A DNA stretch of 64,000 nucleotides from Isochrysis galbana (lineage: Eukaryota > Haptophyta > Isochrysidales > Isochrysidaceae): the NCBI GenBank assembly GCA_018136815.1, contig CM030935.1, forward strand, positions 5,001,945 to 5,065,944, written 5' to 3'. Below, in pieces: positions 20,942 to 33,405 of this stretch. The position numbers were made by a program, and so were the translations under genes. Below the pieces are notes generated by a model. The model had not been told where the DNA came from. It saw nothing but the letters and a program-made list of their open reading frames with translations, and ran no database searches. Numbering within the stretch: position 1 is the first letter of the stretch; every line of letters starts with the position of its first letter.

Positions 20942-21844
20942 AAACAATAAATCCGAATGGATGGAGAGCCGCGCGCCAAACGCCGAACCAAGACGGAAGA
21001 CGTGATGAGCGACGCACCGAGAAGTTACGAACAATCGAGGACCGATGAGAACGCGGAACGACGAGAATCGAGAATCGAGAACGAGAAACGGAGAACGATA
21101 AGAACGGGAGGGCGCCCGATGCCATGAGGCGCTACTCCCCAAGGCGCCTCGCAATGGCGCCAGATGGGCCTGTGCTGGCTTGCACGCAAGCTTCGCAGCA
21201 TTCCGCAAGCCCTATCACTCGAGAGCGAGATACGTCATGACTTTGTGGTGCAACAGGCGCGGAACGCGCGTGAACCTATCAATGAGGGGAGGTGGAACGG
21301 GGCTCTCAGCTTTGCGCTCAGAGAGAGCATACATAGCTAAGCTATCCTCGCGTCGCGTGCCGATTCTCTCAGAGGCTGTGCCGTGCAAACACACTGTCAG
21401 CGCCTTCCTCTCACTCAACTCACGCCATCAGCTGTGTGCATGGGCAAAGCGCACGATTCTGTGAGCGGTCATAGTCATAGCCACAGGCGACGGGGATGGG
21501 GGCAGCAGAGCAACACCTGGGCACAACCCGACTCTCGCGACGATCTTCCGTTGGGATTTTGCGTGCGAGCCTGGCGCCGATGGGAGGCCGATGGGAGAGG
21601 TCGCGCGCCATCGCTCGCCAAGCGGCGGCGCGACCTCGTTTACATATTTAATATTAGTAATTATATGTATACGTATGACTAACCTTAAAGACGGGGGTGG
21701 ACGAGGAAAAAAAGTGACATTTTTCAGACGTTGCAGTCAATCGACGTATCTCGGCGAGGCGGTTCTAGCGCTCCAACTCTCACCTTTTTTTTCGTTTCCG
21801 TTGATTTTTAGTTTCCGAAAAACCAACTTCCGCCTTTAGGGTGG
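20942..21844. other. Intergenic DNA, no gene seen
   Basis: The end of the satellite array is followed by ordinary sequence with short AG-rich motifs (GAGAATCGAGAACGAGAA). No gene recognised. Confidence 0.5.
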
Positions 21845-22797
21845 GTGCACCATACCACCTATACTTGTAGGCCGCCGGCCTCGTGGGAGTCGTGGGAGAG
21901 CACGGCAGCACCGCTCCGAGGGTTTTCTTCTCGAGAGAGAGGAGAGAGGGCCTTCTGGTTGGGGCGTTGCGAGGGGAGCTCTCGGCCGCCCGAGGATTCC
22001 AGCACCTTCTCAGGTGTGGGGGGCGCGCGGGGGGGGGGCGGCGGGGGGGGGGCGGGGGGACCCCGGAGGCCGCCGAGCGACGGCGCCTCGCCCCTCTCTC
22101 TCTCTCTCTCTCGAGAAGAAGAAGAAGAAGAAGAAGAAGAAGAAGAAGAAGACAAGAGAGAAGAGAGAGGGGAGAAGAGAGGATGCGCGCGCGGATTCGC
22201 CCCTCTCTCTCTCTCGAGAAGAAGAAGAAGAAGAAGAAGAGGAGAAAGAAGAGAAGAGAGAAGAGAGAGGGGGGAAGAGAGGATGCGCGCGCGGATCGGA
22301 GTTGATGAGTCGAATCGGAGAAGGCTGTGGAAGGCCGCTCGCCATCGCGGGAGGGGCGCGCCGGGGGACCGATCTGGCTCGATCTCCCCCGGCGAGATGG
22401 AGCGCCGACGTATCGGGGAGCTCGGCATCTCGGGGTTGGAGCGTTGCGAGGGAAGGGGAGCTCACCGAGCTCGCGCTCCCGCGCCCCCCCGCCGCCCCCT
22501 CCCCCGCCCCCCCCACGCGGCGGGGGGGGGTCCTGTCCCAAGCATCCATCGAGCAGACGCCGTGGGGTCCCCTCCCGCGGATTCCCTCGCCTCCCCTCTC
22601 TCTCTCTTCTCTCTCCACGGGCCTCTCTTCTTTGTGGTGAAGGGTCCGCCGGCGGCCGCTCTGAGCGCCCCCGGCTGTCGGGGAAAGGAGGGGGAGATTC
22701 GGGGAGAGAGACAGGGAAGAAGGGCCGAGAGGGAAGAGAGGAGAGAGAGAGGGAGAAGAGAGAGAGAAGCGAGAGAGAGAGAGAGAGGGAAGAACAG

Positions 22798-22837
<40 letters not shown>

Positions 22838-23500
22838 TAGGAAGTCCTCGAGGACAGTCGACGAGGAGAGGGGGCGGGGGGGCGGAAGAGAGAGGGGGAG
22901 TGGGTGGCGTGGGGGGGGGAGCTCGGCCGGCGCGGGCGGGTTGGAGTTTAACGTTCCGAGGGCTTGACATTGATGTGACGAGGGGAGAGGGGGGGAGGGG
23001 GGGCAGGAGAGAGAGAAGGGAGAGAGAGTAGCGGCAGCGGGCGAGGAGGAAACAAGCGGCGAGAGCTTTCCAGAGCGGGGGGGGGGAGGCGGGGGGGGGA
23101 GAGGGGAGGTGGAGAGAAGAGAAAGAAACGAGCGGGAGGAGAGAAAGAAGTCGGTGGGGGATCTCTGCCTCGCCGCGCCTCTCCTGCTCTGTGGGCCCTG
23201 GGGGGCGACGGGGGGGACAAGAGGGCAGCGGGGCTGACGAGAGGAAGGAAGGAGAGGGAAGGCGGTTGGGAGGCCGGCGCAGGCGGAGGCGGAGGCGTGG
23301 CACACACAGGAAGCTCAGAGCTCCCCGAGTTCCTCTTGAGAGCCGAGAGCGGGCCGCCAAAGCCACCCGTCGAGAGCGAGAGAGAGAGAGAGAGAGAGGG
23401 TGGGTGGGGGAGCCACCAGGAGTGGAGTGCAAGGGGGGCCGAGAGAAAAGGCGAGTGGGTGGGGGCTGAGGAAGGCAAGAGGGGCGGGAAGGGAGAGGGA
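21845..23500. repeat. Purine-rich low-complexity tract with a ~105-bp tandem duplication
   Basis: Long G/A-rich region. Two copies of a unit of about 105 bp (starting near 22090 and 22200) each hold CTCTCTCGAGAAGAAGAAGAAG... followed by GGATGCGCGCGCGGAT. A GA dinucleotide run lies at 22798-22835 and another at 23372-23400. All long reading frames here are repetitive and are not annotated. Confidence 0.8.
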
Positions 23501-23538
23501 AGGGGGAGTTTCCTGTGTATCCAGGGCCCCCTCCCCCA

Positions 23539-24802
23539 ATGGCCACTTGTGCCAAGCGGCGTGGTGAAGAGGCAGAACTCTCCACCAGCTCTGCGCCCAC
23601 GGAGCACCGGTCTGCAAAGGCCGCAAGGCGCCTAATCCAGCTGGAGGGCCTCTCGCTGCTCCAGTCCGAGGCTGTCGGGCACTTCCTCTCCGCTGTCGAT
23701 GTCGACAAGGAATCGCTCGTTGTGAGCAACCCGCACGCGCCAGGTGCGCCAGCGCCGTGAGCAGGCCCAAACACCTCCTGCGCACCAACCTCCTAGGCTT
23801 CTACCCTCCCAGCACGGCCTGCCCCGCATTTCTGCGGCTGTGCTTTGCCAGCCTCAACTCGCACCGTCGCCGCCTCGCCTCACTGCCCTTTTCGTGTACG
23901 ACCGCTTCCCTTCAGGCAACCCGATCGTCTGGGTCAGTCCGCCCTGGCAGGACATGTGCGGCTTCTCGGCGGCTGAGGCAGTTGGGCGCAACCCACGCCT
24001 CACGCAGGGCGAGCGCACTGACAAGTCGGTCATCCAAGCCATCTCGACGGCGCTCGGGCAGCAACGGGCATGCAAAGTACAGATCATCAACTACCGCGGA
24101 GGCCAGCCCGACCGTCCCTTCTGGAATATGCTCTCCATTATGCCTGTGCACCACCGAGGCCAACTTCAGCTCTACGTGGCCAGCTTGCAAGACTACTCAT
24201 ACCACATCGGCCAGATGGTCTCGCTCACGCCGGCGCAATTCTGCCGTGCGGCCTCACACTACCAGCGCCACCGCCAGCTTGGCGACGACACGCTGACGAC
24301 GCTCCAGCTCGCCAAGCCCACCATTTACGAAGTTGACCGCGAGTACAAGATTGATGACCCTGCGACCCCGCCACTCGTGCGGGTGCCGCCTGTCAAGCGG
24401 CTGGGATGGACCAAGCTGGAACTCGAGCCCGAGCACCTCGCTGACCGTGTCGCCGACGTGCTTGAGTCCATTGAGGGGTGCCAATACGAAGTCACTTTAC
24501 GGGGCAGCGACTACAGTGACTCCACCATCATCTGTCTCAAGCACGAGGGAGTGGCGATGCGCGTCATGATTGCTGAGGAGCCAAATGGCGAGTACTGCAT
24601 CTCTTGCACGCGCATCTCCGGGGACACCTTCGCATACCACAACACGTTTCGCCAAATTCGCGACACGCTCGGCCATGCGCTCACAAAGCACCCACTTGTG
24701 ACGCCGAGGCTGCGAGCACCAGGGCCGACGATCACATCGCTCGGGGTGCGAGGGAGCAGAGGGCTGCAGCTTGGCGTGGCGCAGATGGCGGGGGGGGCCT
24801 GA
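23539..24802 (+). CDS. LOV-type PAS domain protein lacking the photoactive cysteine
   Basis: Two exons, 23539-23743 and 23916-24802, join in phase (CAG|GTGCGC ... TTCAG|GC) to give 363 residues. The splice restores a continuous LOV/PAS core: NPHAPGNPIVWVSPPWQDM, GFSAAEAVGRNPRLTQGERTD, IINYRGG, FWNMLSIMPV and VASLQDYS. These match the order of a blue-light LOV domain, including the conserved Asn of the NYR block and the Gln before the last strand. At the adduct position, however, GRNCRFLQG is changed to GRNPRLTQG, so Cys is Pro. The protein cannot form the cysteinyl-flavin bond; it may still bind flavin or act as an ordinary sensor or dimerisation PAS. The C-terminal 130 residues contain a second folded region (LADRVADVLESI ... 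CISCTRISGDTFAYHNTF) faintly like a KA1 domain. No kinase domain is present. Confidence 0.75.
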
Positions 24803-25853
24803 CAGCTATCTATTGGCCCTATTCTGCGCGGGCCGTGCGGGACACACGCGAGTCGCTCGGTGTGGCCCCCTCGCACACGCCCCCCAGTGAGCGGGCAGGC
24901 TTGTTACTTTCTTGCGACATGCAGACATTTCATTTTCTTTGCATGAGGAGCTGCCGCAATGTGGCAGCGACTCTCCGAACCGCAGCATCATCTAGGGCCG
25001 ACGCGAACTCTAGCAGGTCGTAATAGCTCGAGCCTCTCCGGCGTCGGATACCGGTACGCTCTGCGCGCGCCACTTCCTGTACATGGTGGTTTTACCTCGA
25101 GAACGTCCTCGTGCAACTTACTTGTGGCTCGCATAAATTGCCTTCGCAAACTTGCTCACCATCCGAGAGTACGGTGGCAGGCAAACTGTGAGATCAGTCT
25201 CGTCCATGCGAAATCTAGATAGTATTGGTGTTGATTTGCTGGAGGTTCGCTCGTATTGTCTCCTGGCCCGCCAAGGCGACCCGTCTGCTCATCGCGAGTG
25301 CCACACTTGGTGGGCCATCACCCTCGACATGTCGTGTGCACCTCATCGGTGGATTTCTTTTACTCTTACTTGACCTCTTCCAGCTCTTCTTCATCATGAT
25401 GCACAGACATTGCTATTTGAGGATGGACATCTTTTTGAGGAGTGTGGACATGCGACGTGCATTCCACGGCGGCAACGGGCGACCTAAGGGTTGTCACGTT
25501 TGTAGTATTACTAGCAGTAGTATGTGTTTTGCCTTTCTTCACTCATCCTTTGGCATCTCTCTCATTAATTTAAAAAAATTCTGAATCATGAACACGAACC
25601 TGAAGCTGATAGCGCGAGCGCTCGGAATGGCAGAGCGACTTGCCTAAACGTACCCGCCCTCGCTGCGGACCGTTTCCCACGCCCGTCAAACACCCAGCAT
25701 AGAGACACACCGGACCTCAGGGGCCCGGCGCCCATCGCAAGGAGGCATAGCACAACAGCCGGTAGCCCGTTGGCGGAAAAGAATGAGAATGATAAGCCAT
25801 CGGGGACCGGTACACACCGCTTGCCACTGGAAACCCACTACACCCAGCCCCTA
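24803..25853. other. Downstream/intergenic DNA, no gene seen
   Basis: 3' flank of the PAS gene and unassigned sequence. Short open frames lack domains or codon pattern. CAGCCGGAGA motifs at 25864-25895 belong to the element copy that starts at 25854. Confidence 0.5.
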
Positions 25854-26156
25854 AACGAGCCTCAGCCGGAGATCATAAACCCCAGCCGGAGACCATAAAC
25901 AGCTACATTGTCATTGCCAAAGTTGCATTTGTCAATGCGATTGTTAATTGTCTAGGAACAAGTAATGGCACACACACTCACTCTCATAAACATAGGGGAT
26001 AGGCTACTACAGCTGCTTGGCGCCCCACAGTTTGGCCACCGCCGCCTCCTCTGTCTTCCGCCTGCGGCTTCGCACCTGCGCTCGCATCTCCGCCTCCGCT
26101 TCTTCTTCAGCCAAGGCGGCATGGCTCGACTCGTATGTGACGCGGAGCCGCGCCAT
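25854..26156 (-). mobile_element. Truncated copy A of the 877-bp TIR element
   Basis: Begins with the same terminal repeat (AACGAGCCTCAGCCGG...) as the element at 60487 and follows 60487-60805 closely (small indels), then breaks off at CGCGCCAT. It keeps the 3' coding part of the element gene (HAALAEEEAEAEMRAQV ... LWGAKQL on the minus strand) but lacks the other half and the other terminal repeat. Confidence 0.8.
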
Positions 26157-27001
26157 GGTCGTGGTCTGCGCCAACCAAGAGCGCGGCAGAGAGCCTCCAG
26201 CGAGCGGGGAATCGGGAGCTCTACACAGTTGACATCCATCTTGTGAATCGCACCTCTTTGGCGAGTTATGACGACACTGCGATCTCTCAAGTCATGCTCA
26301 CACGCATGCTGCAGCTCATTCACACGCTTGCGGGTGGAGTGATGGTGACTGGGGCGAAATGCGTCCTGGAGTCTCGTGGGGAATCGCTTGCCTTTTGCTT
26401 TGCAGCAAACGGCGTTGAAACCGTGTGAAGTCTTTCGTCTTTCTTCAGACGTCGCTATCCGCCCGGTGTGCTGGCTATGGGCGTGCAAGGGCGGACGTCG
26501 GCAGTCTGACGCCCACGTGGTTGCATTCTTCAACTCGGGCAGCGGGCATGGTTGCATTCTTCAACAAGGGCGGGATGATCGTTGAAGGTGTGACAAAAAA
26601 GGGAACCACATGGTGGGTGTGACAAAAAGGGAACCTCGGGTTGTTCATGCGCGCGGCCAACGTTGCCTTCGCTTGCTTCGTCGGTGAGCAGCAGAAAGGC
26701 GCCACACCTTAAATTTCCACAATAGAAAGAAAAGCAGTGTTCATGTTCATTTCTTTTTGCGCGCGGCCAACATTGCCTTCGCTTCGTTCGTCGGTGAGCA
26801 GCATCTTGTCTGTTTTGGAAAGGCGCCACACCTTAAATTTCCACAATAGAAAGAAAAGCAGCAGGGTCAGTGCGACCCCCACTCCAGCTCCAACTCCGAG
26901 TTAGTTAGGGGCCAAGTTGAGGCGCAAACTAGGAGGGAGGCGAGGGCGCCCCCGTCAATAACACAATCTCAAAAAAAATTACTTTCTTTGCATACTGTAA
27001 G
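26157..27001. other. Unassigned DNA with a ~110-bp tandem duplication
   Basis: A plus-strand frame to the stop at about 26428 reads ISQVMLTRMLQLIHTLAGG, possibly the end of an unknown coding segment. At about 26650-26740 and 26758-26862 a unit (GCGCGCGGCCAACGTTGCCT ... CACAATAGAAAGAAAAGCAG) is duplicated in tandem with small differences. Confidence 0.4.
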
Positions 27002-27319
27002 ATGTGGGTCTACGCCCGTCATAGCTTATTCGACGATGGTCCCTACGACGTCGTCCCCTTGATGAGTCTCTTGGGTGGCATCACCTTCTGGTTTCTCGTT
27101 AGTGCTTCATACGCAGCAGTCATCGCGTCGACGGATGGCCCCACGCGGATCTGGATCGCGGTCGGGGTGGTCTTCGCGCTATTTATTCTTCTCCTCTTGG
27201 TACTGTGGAAGACAAAGTATTTTCGCTTTTACAAGACGGAGAAAATGAAACTGACCTTCGATGCGGAGGCGATATTGAAACGGGAGGCACAAACGAAACA
27301 CAAGACGTCTTCCGCTTGA
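27002..27319 (+). CDS. Small two-helix membrane protein, unknown
   Basis: Intronless frame of 105 residues beginning MWVYARHSLFDDG. Two adjacent hydrophobic helices at about 22-45 and 49-70 (ITFWFLVSASYAAVIA; WIAVGVVFALFILLLLVLW) are joined by a short polar turn (STDGPTR), making a membrane hairpin. A basic C-terminal tail (KTKYFRFYKTEKMKL ... KREAQTKHK) should face the cytosol. Codon third positions are less GC-biased than in neighbouring genes. No family recognised. It could be a genuine small gene or a fortuitous frame; the clean topology favours a gene. Confidence 0.4.
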   Translation: MWVYARHSLFDDGPYDVVPLMSLLGGITFWFLVSASYAAVIASTDGPTRIWIAVGVVFALFILLLLVLWKTKYFRFYKTEKMKLTFDAEAILKREAQTKHKTSSA

Positions 27320-27810
27320 TGGGTCCCCGTGTTTATGTTTGTTTGCGCGCGGTCAACCCCCGAGTTAGGGGCGAAGTTAGGGGTCAGTAGAAATTATATA
27401 CCTAAAAAGCCGGGAGGCTCCCTCTCTCGGGAGGCAGCGGTAGGGTGCGCGCGACAGCGCCGTTCGTCTCAGCCGCAACCTCAGTGGGTGGGGGAAGGAA
27501 GGGGAGGACGGCGGAAATAGGTGGTTGGTGGGCGGCGGCGACTCAGATGGCGAGAACAGGGGCGGTGCGCTGAGCAGCCAGGTGCAGGTCAGGTGGCGGC
27601 TGGAGGAGCGGCAAGCGTCGGTGAGAGCCAAAGGTGGTGGGGCTGGGAACGAAGAGGGAGGGCGGTCGGTACGGCGCGCCAGCACCGCACAGAGGTGGAG
27701 CGCCGGCTTTCATTGGAAGAGGGCGGCAGGGTCGGCGCGGCCACTGACAAGTTGGCAGAGTTGGTCGCTGGCCGCACCTGTCACCGGCGTTACACAACGG
27801 GAGTTCGGGG
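27320..27810. other. G/C-rich intergenic DNA, no gene seen
   Basis: Contains GGTGGG-rich sequence. Reading frames in all phases are low-complexity. Confidence 0.5.
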
Positions 27811-28232
27811 TGTTTTATCCATTTTAACCTGCGCCCGGTGCGCGCGTTAGTCCACATTATCTTGTCGACGGCTCTTTTGATGGCCGTATGGAACCATTTG
27901 GGGGCCGCTAGCGTTTGAAGCCTGTATCTCGGGATAGAGTATATTAGGAAGTTGGCTACTTTCGTTTTACCGTGTATCGAAAGGGCATTCGTGAGCGGCA
28001 TGTCTATAGTGACCTTCTTTTCTATTTTGTCGACTAATTTTCTCCAAAAGCCCTTAGTGGCTTGCGCCCCTCCCAGGGGGACTCCTAATATAGTTGCGTA
28101 TTCGCTCCCCTTTAGCCATTTGTATCTTCTAAATCTGACGGGGGGGCGTTTCCTCTTTAGGGATCCCATCCTCAGTCCCTCGAATTTTTGGTCGTTCGGT
28201 TTACCACATGAGGCCGCTGCATATCTTTCCAC
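27811..28232 (-). pseudogene. LINE reverse-transcriptase C-terminal fragment
   Basis: The minus-strand frame contains EYATILGVPLGG, FWRKLVDKIEKKV, ALSIHGKTKVANFLIYSIPRY and LAAPKWFHTAIKRAVDKIMW. These are the order and spacing of the segment after the RT catalytic core in many LINEs (LGVPLG...W...L..S..GR...N....S...Y). The palm with YxDD and the endonuclease are absent, so it is a truncated dead copy. It may come from the same family as the 6.2-kb LINE, in which this very segment is deleted. Confidence 0.65.
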
Positions 28233-28774
28233 CCATTCGAGGGATCGTGCGCCCTTGCCCTGTCTAGCCTGCTACCAGCAGCTGCGCGCTCCCCGCTCCT
28301 CCAAAAACCTCGTCCCTCCAGCCCTCTTCTCTACCACAGACACAGCTACTCTCTAGAAGTACCAACTCTCTAGGAGCACCACGCGCCTAGAAAGTTGAGG
28401 CGCATACACGTTGAGAGGCTAGCGCAACGAGCACAAAAATGTCTATCCATCGCACAATGATAGCCCGAGGCGCACCAACCGCGGGCACCTGCCCCAAGAT
28501 GAGGGAAAGATCGGAACTGGACGACGTGTTGCGGGTGGGTGGGAGGAGAACATGCTAGACGGCGACCAAGCGTGAGGTCACCGGCAGAAAAGGGCCAAGG
28601 AGCCCAATTCCATTGGCGCATATACCGACCCCCCCTCGCCGACATGACACCAACTTGCCGACTACTGGGAGCCGGTTCCGCCCGCCTGTCATCCGCCGGC
28701 ATCGTGGAGGCGCTCCCACCCTTGCGGGACGGCGCGCATCCTCGCGACCACGAGAATATAATTGGTGCGTGCTC
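28233..28774. other. 3' flank of MNS1, no gene seen
   Basis: Mixed sequence; no coding frame with support. Confidence 0.5.
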
Positions 28775-31343
28775 TCACCCCCGCCTGAAGAGCGCGACAT
28801 CATCCTCCGAGCGCAGCACGCCCTTCGGGAGATGTTCGAGGCCAAGGTGTTGCGCAGCGGCCGCGAGCATGCGCTTTCGCTCATCCTCGATGATAGCGTT
28901 GCGGATCTCGGCCACCTTTGCGCTGTCCATCTGCTCGCGCACCTCCGCCTGCCGCGCCTCCTCGAACACGGCGCGCCGCTGCTCGAGCAGCGCCTCAATC
29001 TCGCGACGATGCTCCATCTGGCGCTGACGGCGCTTTTGCGCATTGAGTTGGTCGATCCGGTCGTCCTCGGCGAATTTCTCCATCATCGCCGCGCGGAAGG
29101 CGTCCTCCTCCTTCTTCTGGTCCTCGCGCGCGATTGCCTTGAGCTGGCGCTGGTACTCGTTGGCGAGCGCCACCTCGAGCCGCTGCCGCACCGCGCGCTC
29201 CATGCGCTCCCGGTCCTGCGCAATCTGCTTCTCCTCTGCCTCGCGGGCGAGCAGCTCGTTGCGCAGGTTCTCCATCTCCTCCTTCTCGGCGGCCTCACGC
29301 GCCATGCCCTTGGTCATCGCCTCGAGCGCCTCATCGCGCGCGTTCTGCGACTTCTCCTTTGCGAGGCGCGCCTGCAGGGCAGCCAACGGGTGGTAGGTGA
29401 GCGACGGCCAGCGCGCTGGCGCACAGCGGGCTGGCGCACAGCGGGCTGGCGCACAGCGGGCTGGCGGCATTGTACCTGGGTCTCCCTCTCCATGACAGCG
29501 AGCGCATACTTGCGAATCTCCTCGTTCTCTCTTTCGAGCTCCGCGACACGCTCCGCCTTGAGGCGCTCCTGCGCCTCGATGAACTCGGCGATGTAGGTGC
29601 GCGTCTGTGCCTCCTTGGCGGCGCGCGCCTGCGCCTCCGCTTGTTCTTCCTCCAAAATCTTGTTGACCACCTGCGTGGAGTGGCGACCGTGGGGCAATCC
29701 TGGGCTCAGACTCGGCGCCGAGGGTGGCGACGCGAGTGCCAGCAGGACTGGTCTACACCAGGTGATGAGGCGTGCGCGCCGCGCACCTGATCAACCATCG
29801 CCTTCTCTTTGAGGAACTCCTCGTATGCCTGGCGCTTTAGCTGCTCCTTGACGGCCATCTGCTCGTCTAAGCCCGCTTTCATGGCCTTGCCATCCTGCTG
29901 CCGGAGGTACTCACGGAACGCTTCCGCCTGCAGGCCACGCTGCCGCTCCTCCTCCATCGCCGCGGCAATTGCAGCTTCGCGAGCGTCCTGTGGCAGCATG
30001 GCAGGACTGTTCATTAACCGGACGGTTGCGCTTGACGATGGTGAAGCGCACTGACCAGCGCCCACCGCACTCGCCCGGCGCCGCGCGCACCTCCTGCGCG
30101 GCAAAGGCCGCCGACTCCTCCAGCTGCGCCTGCCTCTCCTTGTTCAAGTAAGCCGCCTTGAGCTTCGCCTCGAGCTCGCGCAACTCCTCACTTTGCTCGA
30201 CCACGCGCGCCACATTCGCACGCTGGCGTAGCTGGTCAGCCCTGTGGATGGCAAAAAATAATGCAACAGTTGGTGGAGGGGGCACGCAGTACACCGCCGC
30301 GCACTGAGATCGTCCCCCATCTGGCTGTTGCATCGGCATACGTGATGGCAGACAGGCTCCGCCGACACCCCTATGCGCATGTGGTCCCGGTCCGCCACGA
30401 CCCGCTGGACAAGTGGCTGGCTGCGCACGACCCACTTGTGGCTGGCGAGCGCAGCGGCCAGCTTGGCGTCCTGCTCGCGCAGCTCCGCCTCGCGCGCCGC
30501 CGCCTGCTGCGCAGCCGCGATCTGCTGCAGCGTCATTTCCTCGCGCGCCGCCTCGCGAAACTCGCGGTTGATCCGCTTGACGGCGACTCGTTCATCCGAG
30601 CGCAGGTTCTACGTGGAAGAAGTGTGGGAGCGGGTGAGACCGAGGGAAACCAAGGACTAAAGCGGAAAAATTTAGGAGTGCGGGTCGCGGCGGACGGGTG
30701 GATCGACGCGAGGGATCGGCTAGGCTAGCCAGGAATGAGGCGGCACGAGGTGCGCCAACGCCCTGCCTTTCCCACCTACCCAAACCGTGCGCCACCGCCA
30801 TCGCGACGCATGAGCACCATCCCGCCAACCTACGCGCACTGTCTGTTCCCTCCCCCTCTGCCACGCCCTTCCCGACACCTCGGCCATTTTCCTTTTCCCT
30901 CTGAATATTCGCCCTCTCGCCTGTGACCGCTCGCGCTTCCCCCCCACCTCTTGTCTCCGGCGAGGAGAGCAGCAGTAGCCCACCAAGTGAGTGAGCAGGC
31001 CTCTCTCTCTCTTGCCCCCCCTCTCCCTCTCCTCCCTCTCGCTCTTCCTCTCCCCTTCCCCCACGCGCACATCGCACGAGCACACCGCCGCCGCAGTCGG
31101 GGCGGAAGAGGGAGAGCGAGAGGGTGGTTTGTTCGGGCGTAAGGGGACGCGCCCTGGTTCTCTCTCTCTCTTTTTGACTCTCTCTCTCGGACTCTCTCTC
31201 TCTCTCTCTCTCACTCACACACACACCTCTCCGAAGCTCTTGCTCTGCTGGAGCTGTTGGGAGAGGCTGCGAGTCAAATCCTCTCGCTCTCTCTGCTTCT
31301 GTAGCTTGTGCTCGTAGGAGAGGGCCGAGTGATGATGGACCAT
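28775..31343 (-). CDS. MNS1: MNS1 homologue, axonemal microtubule inner protein
   Basis: Coiled-coil protein of the trichohyalin-plectin-homology family. MNS1 lies inside the doublet microtubules of motile flagella and helps assemble outer dynein arms. Six exons (31343-31227, 30608-30436, 30241-30091, 29987-29787, 29670-29476, 29371-28775) join with matching phases to 477 residues; human MNS1 has 495. Matching blocks in order: SEELRELEAKLKAAYLNKER, YEEFLKEKAMVDQVVNKILE, MEKFAEDDRIDQLNAQKRR, EHRREIEALLEQRR, NAIIEDERKRML and LPKGVLRSEDDVALF. Almost the whole protein is charged alpha-helix. The first intron (618 bp) is filled with CT/GA repeats, the others are 103-194 bp, and intron 5 contains a triplicated 17-bp repeat. 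The start (MVHHHSALSYEHKLQKQRE) is less certain than the rest because the N-terminus diverges. Its presence implies a flagellated stage. Confidence 0.92.
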
Positions 31344-31349
31344 CGGCGA

Positions 31350-31941
31350 GAGGGAGGGGGGGAGGAACGGGGGGAGGCGACCGAAGGAGAGGGGAGGGGA
31401 GGAAAGGGAGGAGAGGGAGAGGGAGCTGGGTACAGAAGAGAGTGAGGGCGAGAAAAGAAAGAAGCGAGGGGCGGAAGGGGGGGGAGCGGGACGCGGACGA
31501 GTGGTGAGAGAGAGAGAGTGAGGAGGAGCGAGGGCGAAAAGGAGAGATTGGAGAAGAGAAAGTCGAAAAGGGGTGAATATCAACCGCTTGTGGGGTGGAG
31601 CGGGCGAGAGAGTGAGGGAGAGAGAGAGAGAGAGGCGAAGAGAGCGCGGGCTGCAACGGATGGGCGGCAGTTGACCGGAGAAGAGACTTTTGCGCTCTCG
31701 CGCTCGCCTCCCTATTCCTATCGCCTATCGCCTATTCTCTATTATTGCCTAGAGATAGATATATCCTATTGATAGCCTGGTCACTCACTAGGGGGGTGCG
31801 GAGGGCACCATCTGTAATGGGCAAACGAAGGCCTAAATAAGCTTCCTATATGTTCCGGTGTGGGAGATCCGCAAAAAAACCCGGGGTCTTCCGAAAAAAT
31901 TTTCGAAAAATACCCGCCGATTTCAGGCCTCTGACCTCTGA
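31350..31941. other. Upstream of MNS1: purine-rich DNA, left flank of gap 2
   Basis: GA-rich to about 31650, then mixed sequence. No gene seen. Confidence 0.5.
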
Positions 31942-32041
31942 NNNNNNNNNNNNNNNNNNNNNNNNNNNNNNNNNNNNNNNNNNNNNNNNNNNNNNNNNNN
32001 NNNNNNNNNNNNNNNNNNNNNNNNNNNNNNNNNNNNNNNNN
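31942..32041. other. Assembly gap (100 N)
   Basis: Exactly 100 undetermined bases, a placeholder for unknown length. Confidence 0.99.
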
Positions 32042-32294
32042 AAGCGCGCACCAGGCTCTTGACACACAAAAAAAACGATCGCTTTCAAAGGAATTCGATC
32101 AATTTTCTTTGGAGGGAAAAACCAACATGGGATATCAGGAGATATCGTGATTTCAACGATATATCCACCCTGCCCCAAATCGAGTGAATGGAGTCAGACC
32201 ACGTGTGTGTTTCAACATGTGAAGGGTCAAGTTGACTCAAGTAACCTCCAGGTGACAATGAAAGGTGTCAGCAGGGATGGGGATAATTGAACGC

Positions 32295-32375
32295 TTTTGG
32301 TCTCGATTAATCATCGGCAGTTTTGAAACTACTAATCAGCAGTTTTGAAAACTACCCTATTAATCGCGATTCCTA
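32295..32375 (+). repeat. Dispersed repeat (inverted copy near 41003-41085)
   Basis: GATTAATCATCGGCAGTTTTGAAACTAC... reappears in reverse at about 41003-41085, with alternating GTTTTGAAACT and GTTTTCAAAACT palindromic motifs. No coding content. Confidence 0.6.
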
Positions 32376-32394
32376 GCCCTGATCCAAGCGAAGC

Positions 32395-33405
<1,011 letters not shown>

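Noticed and set aside
21780-23774. A 664-codon minus-strand frame over the purine-rich region
   Set aside because: Sequence is Ser/Pro/Leu low-complexity from GA/CT repeats, and overlaps the LOV gene's first exon and intron on the other strand.
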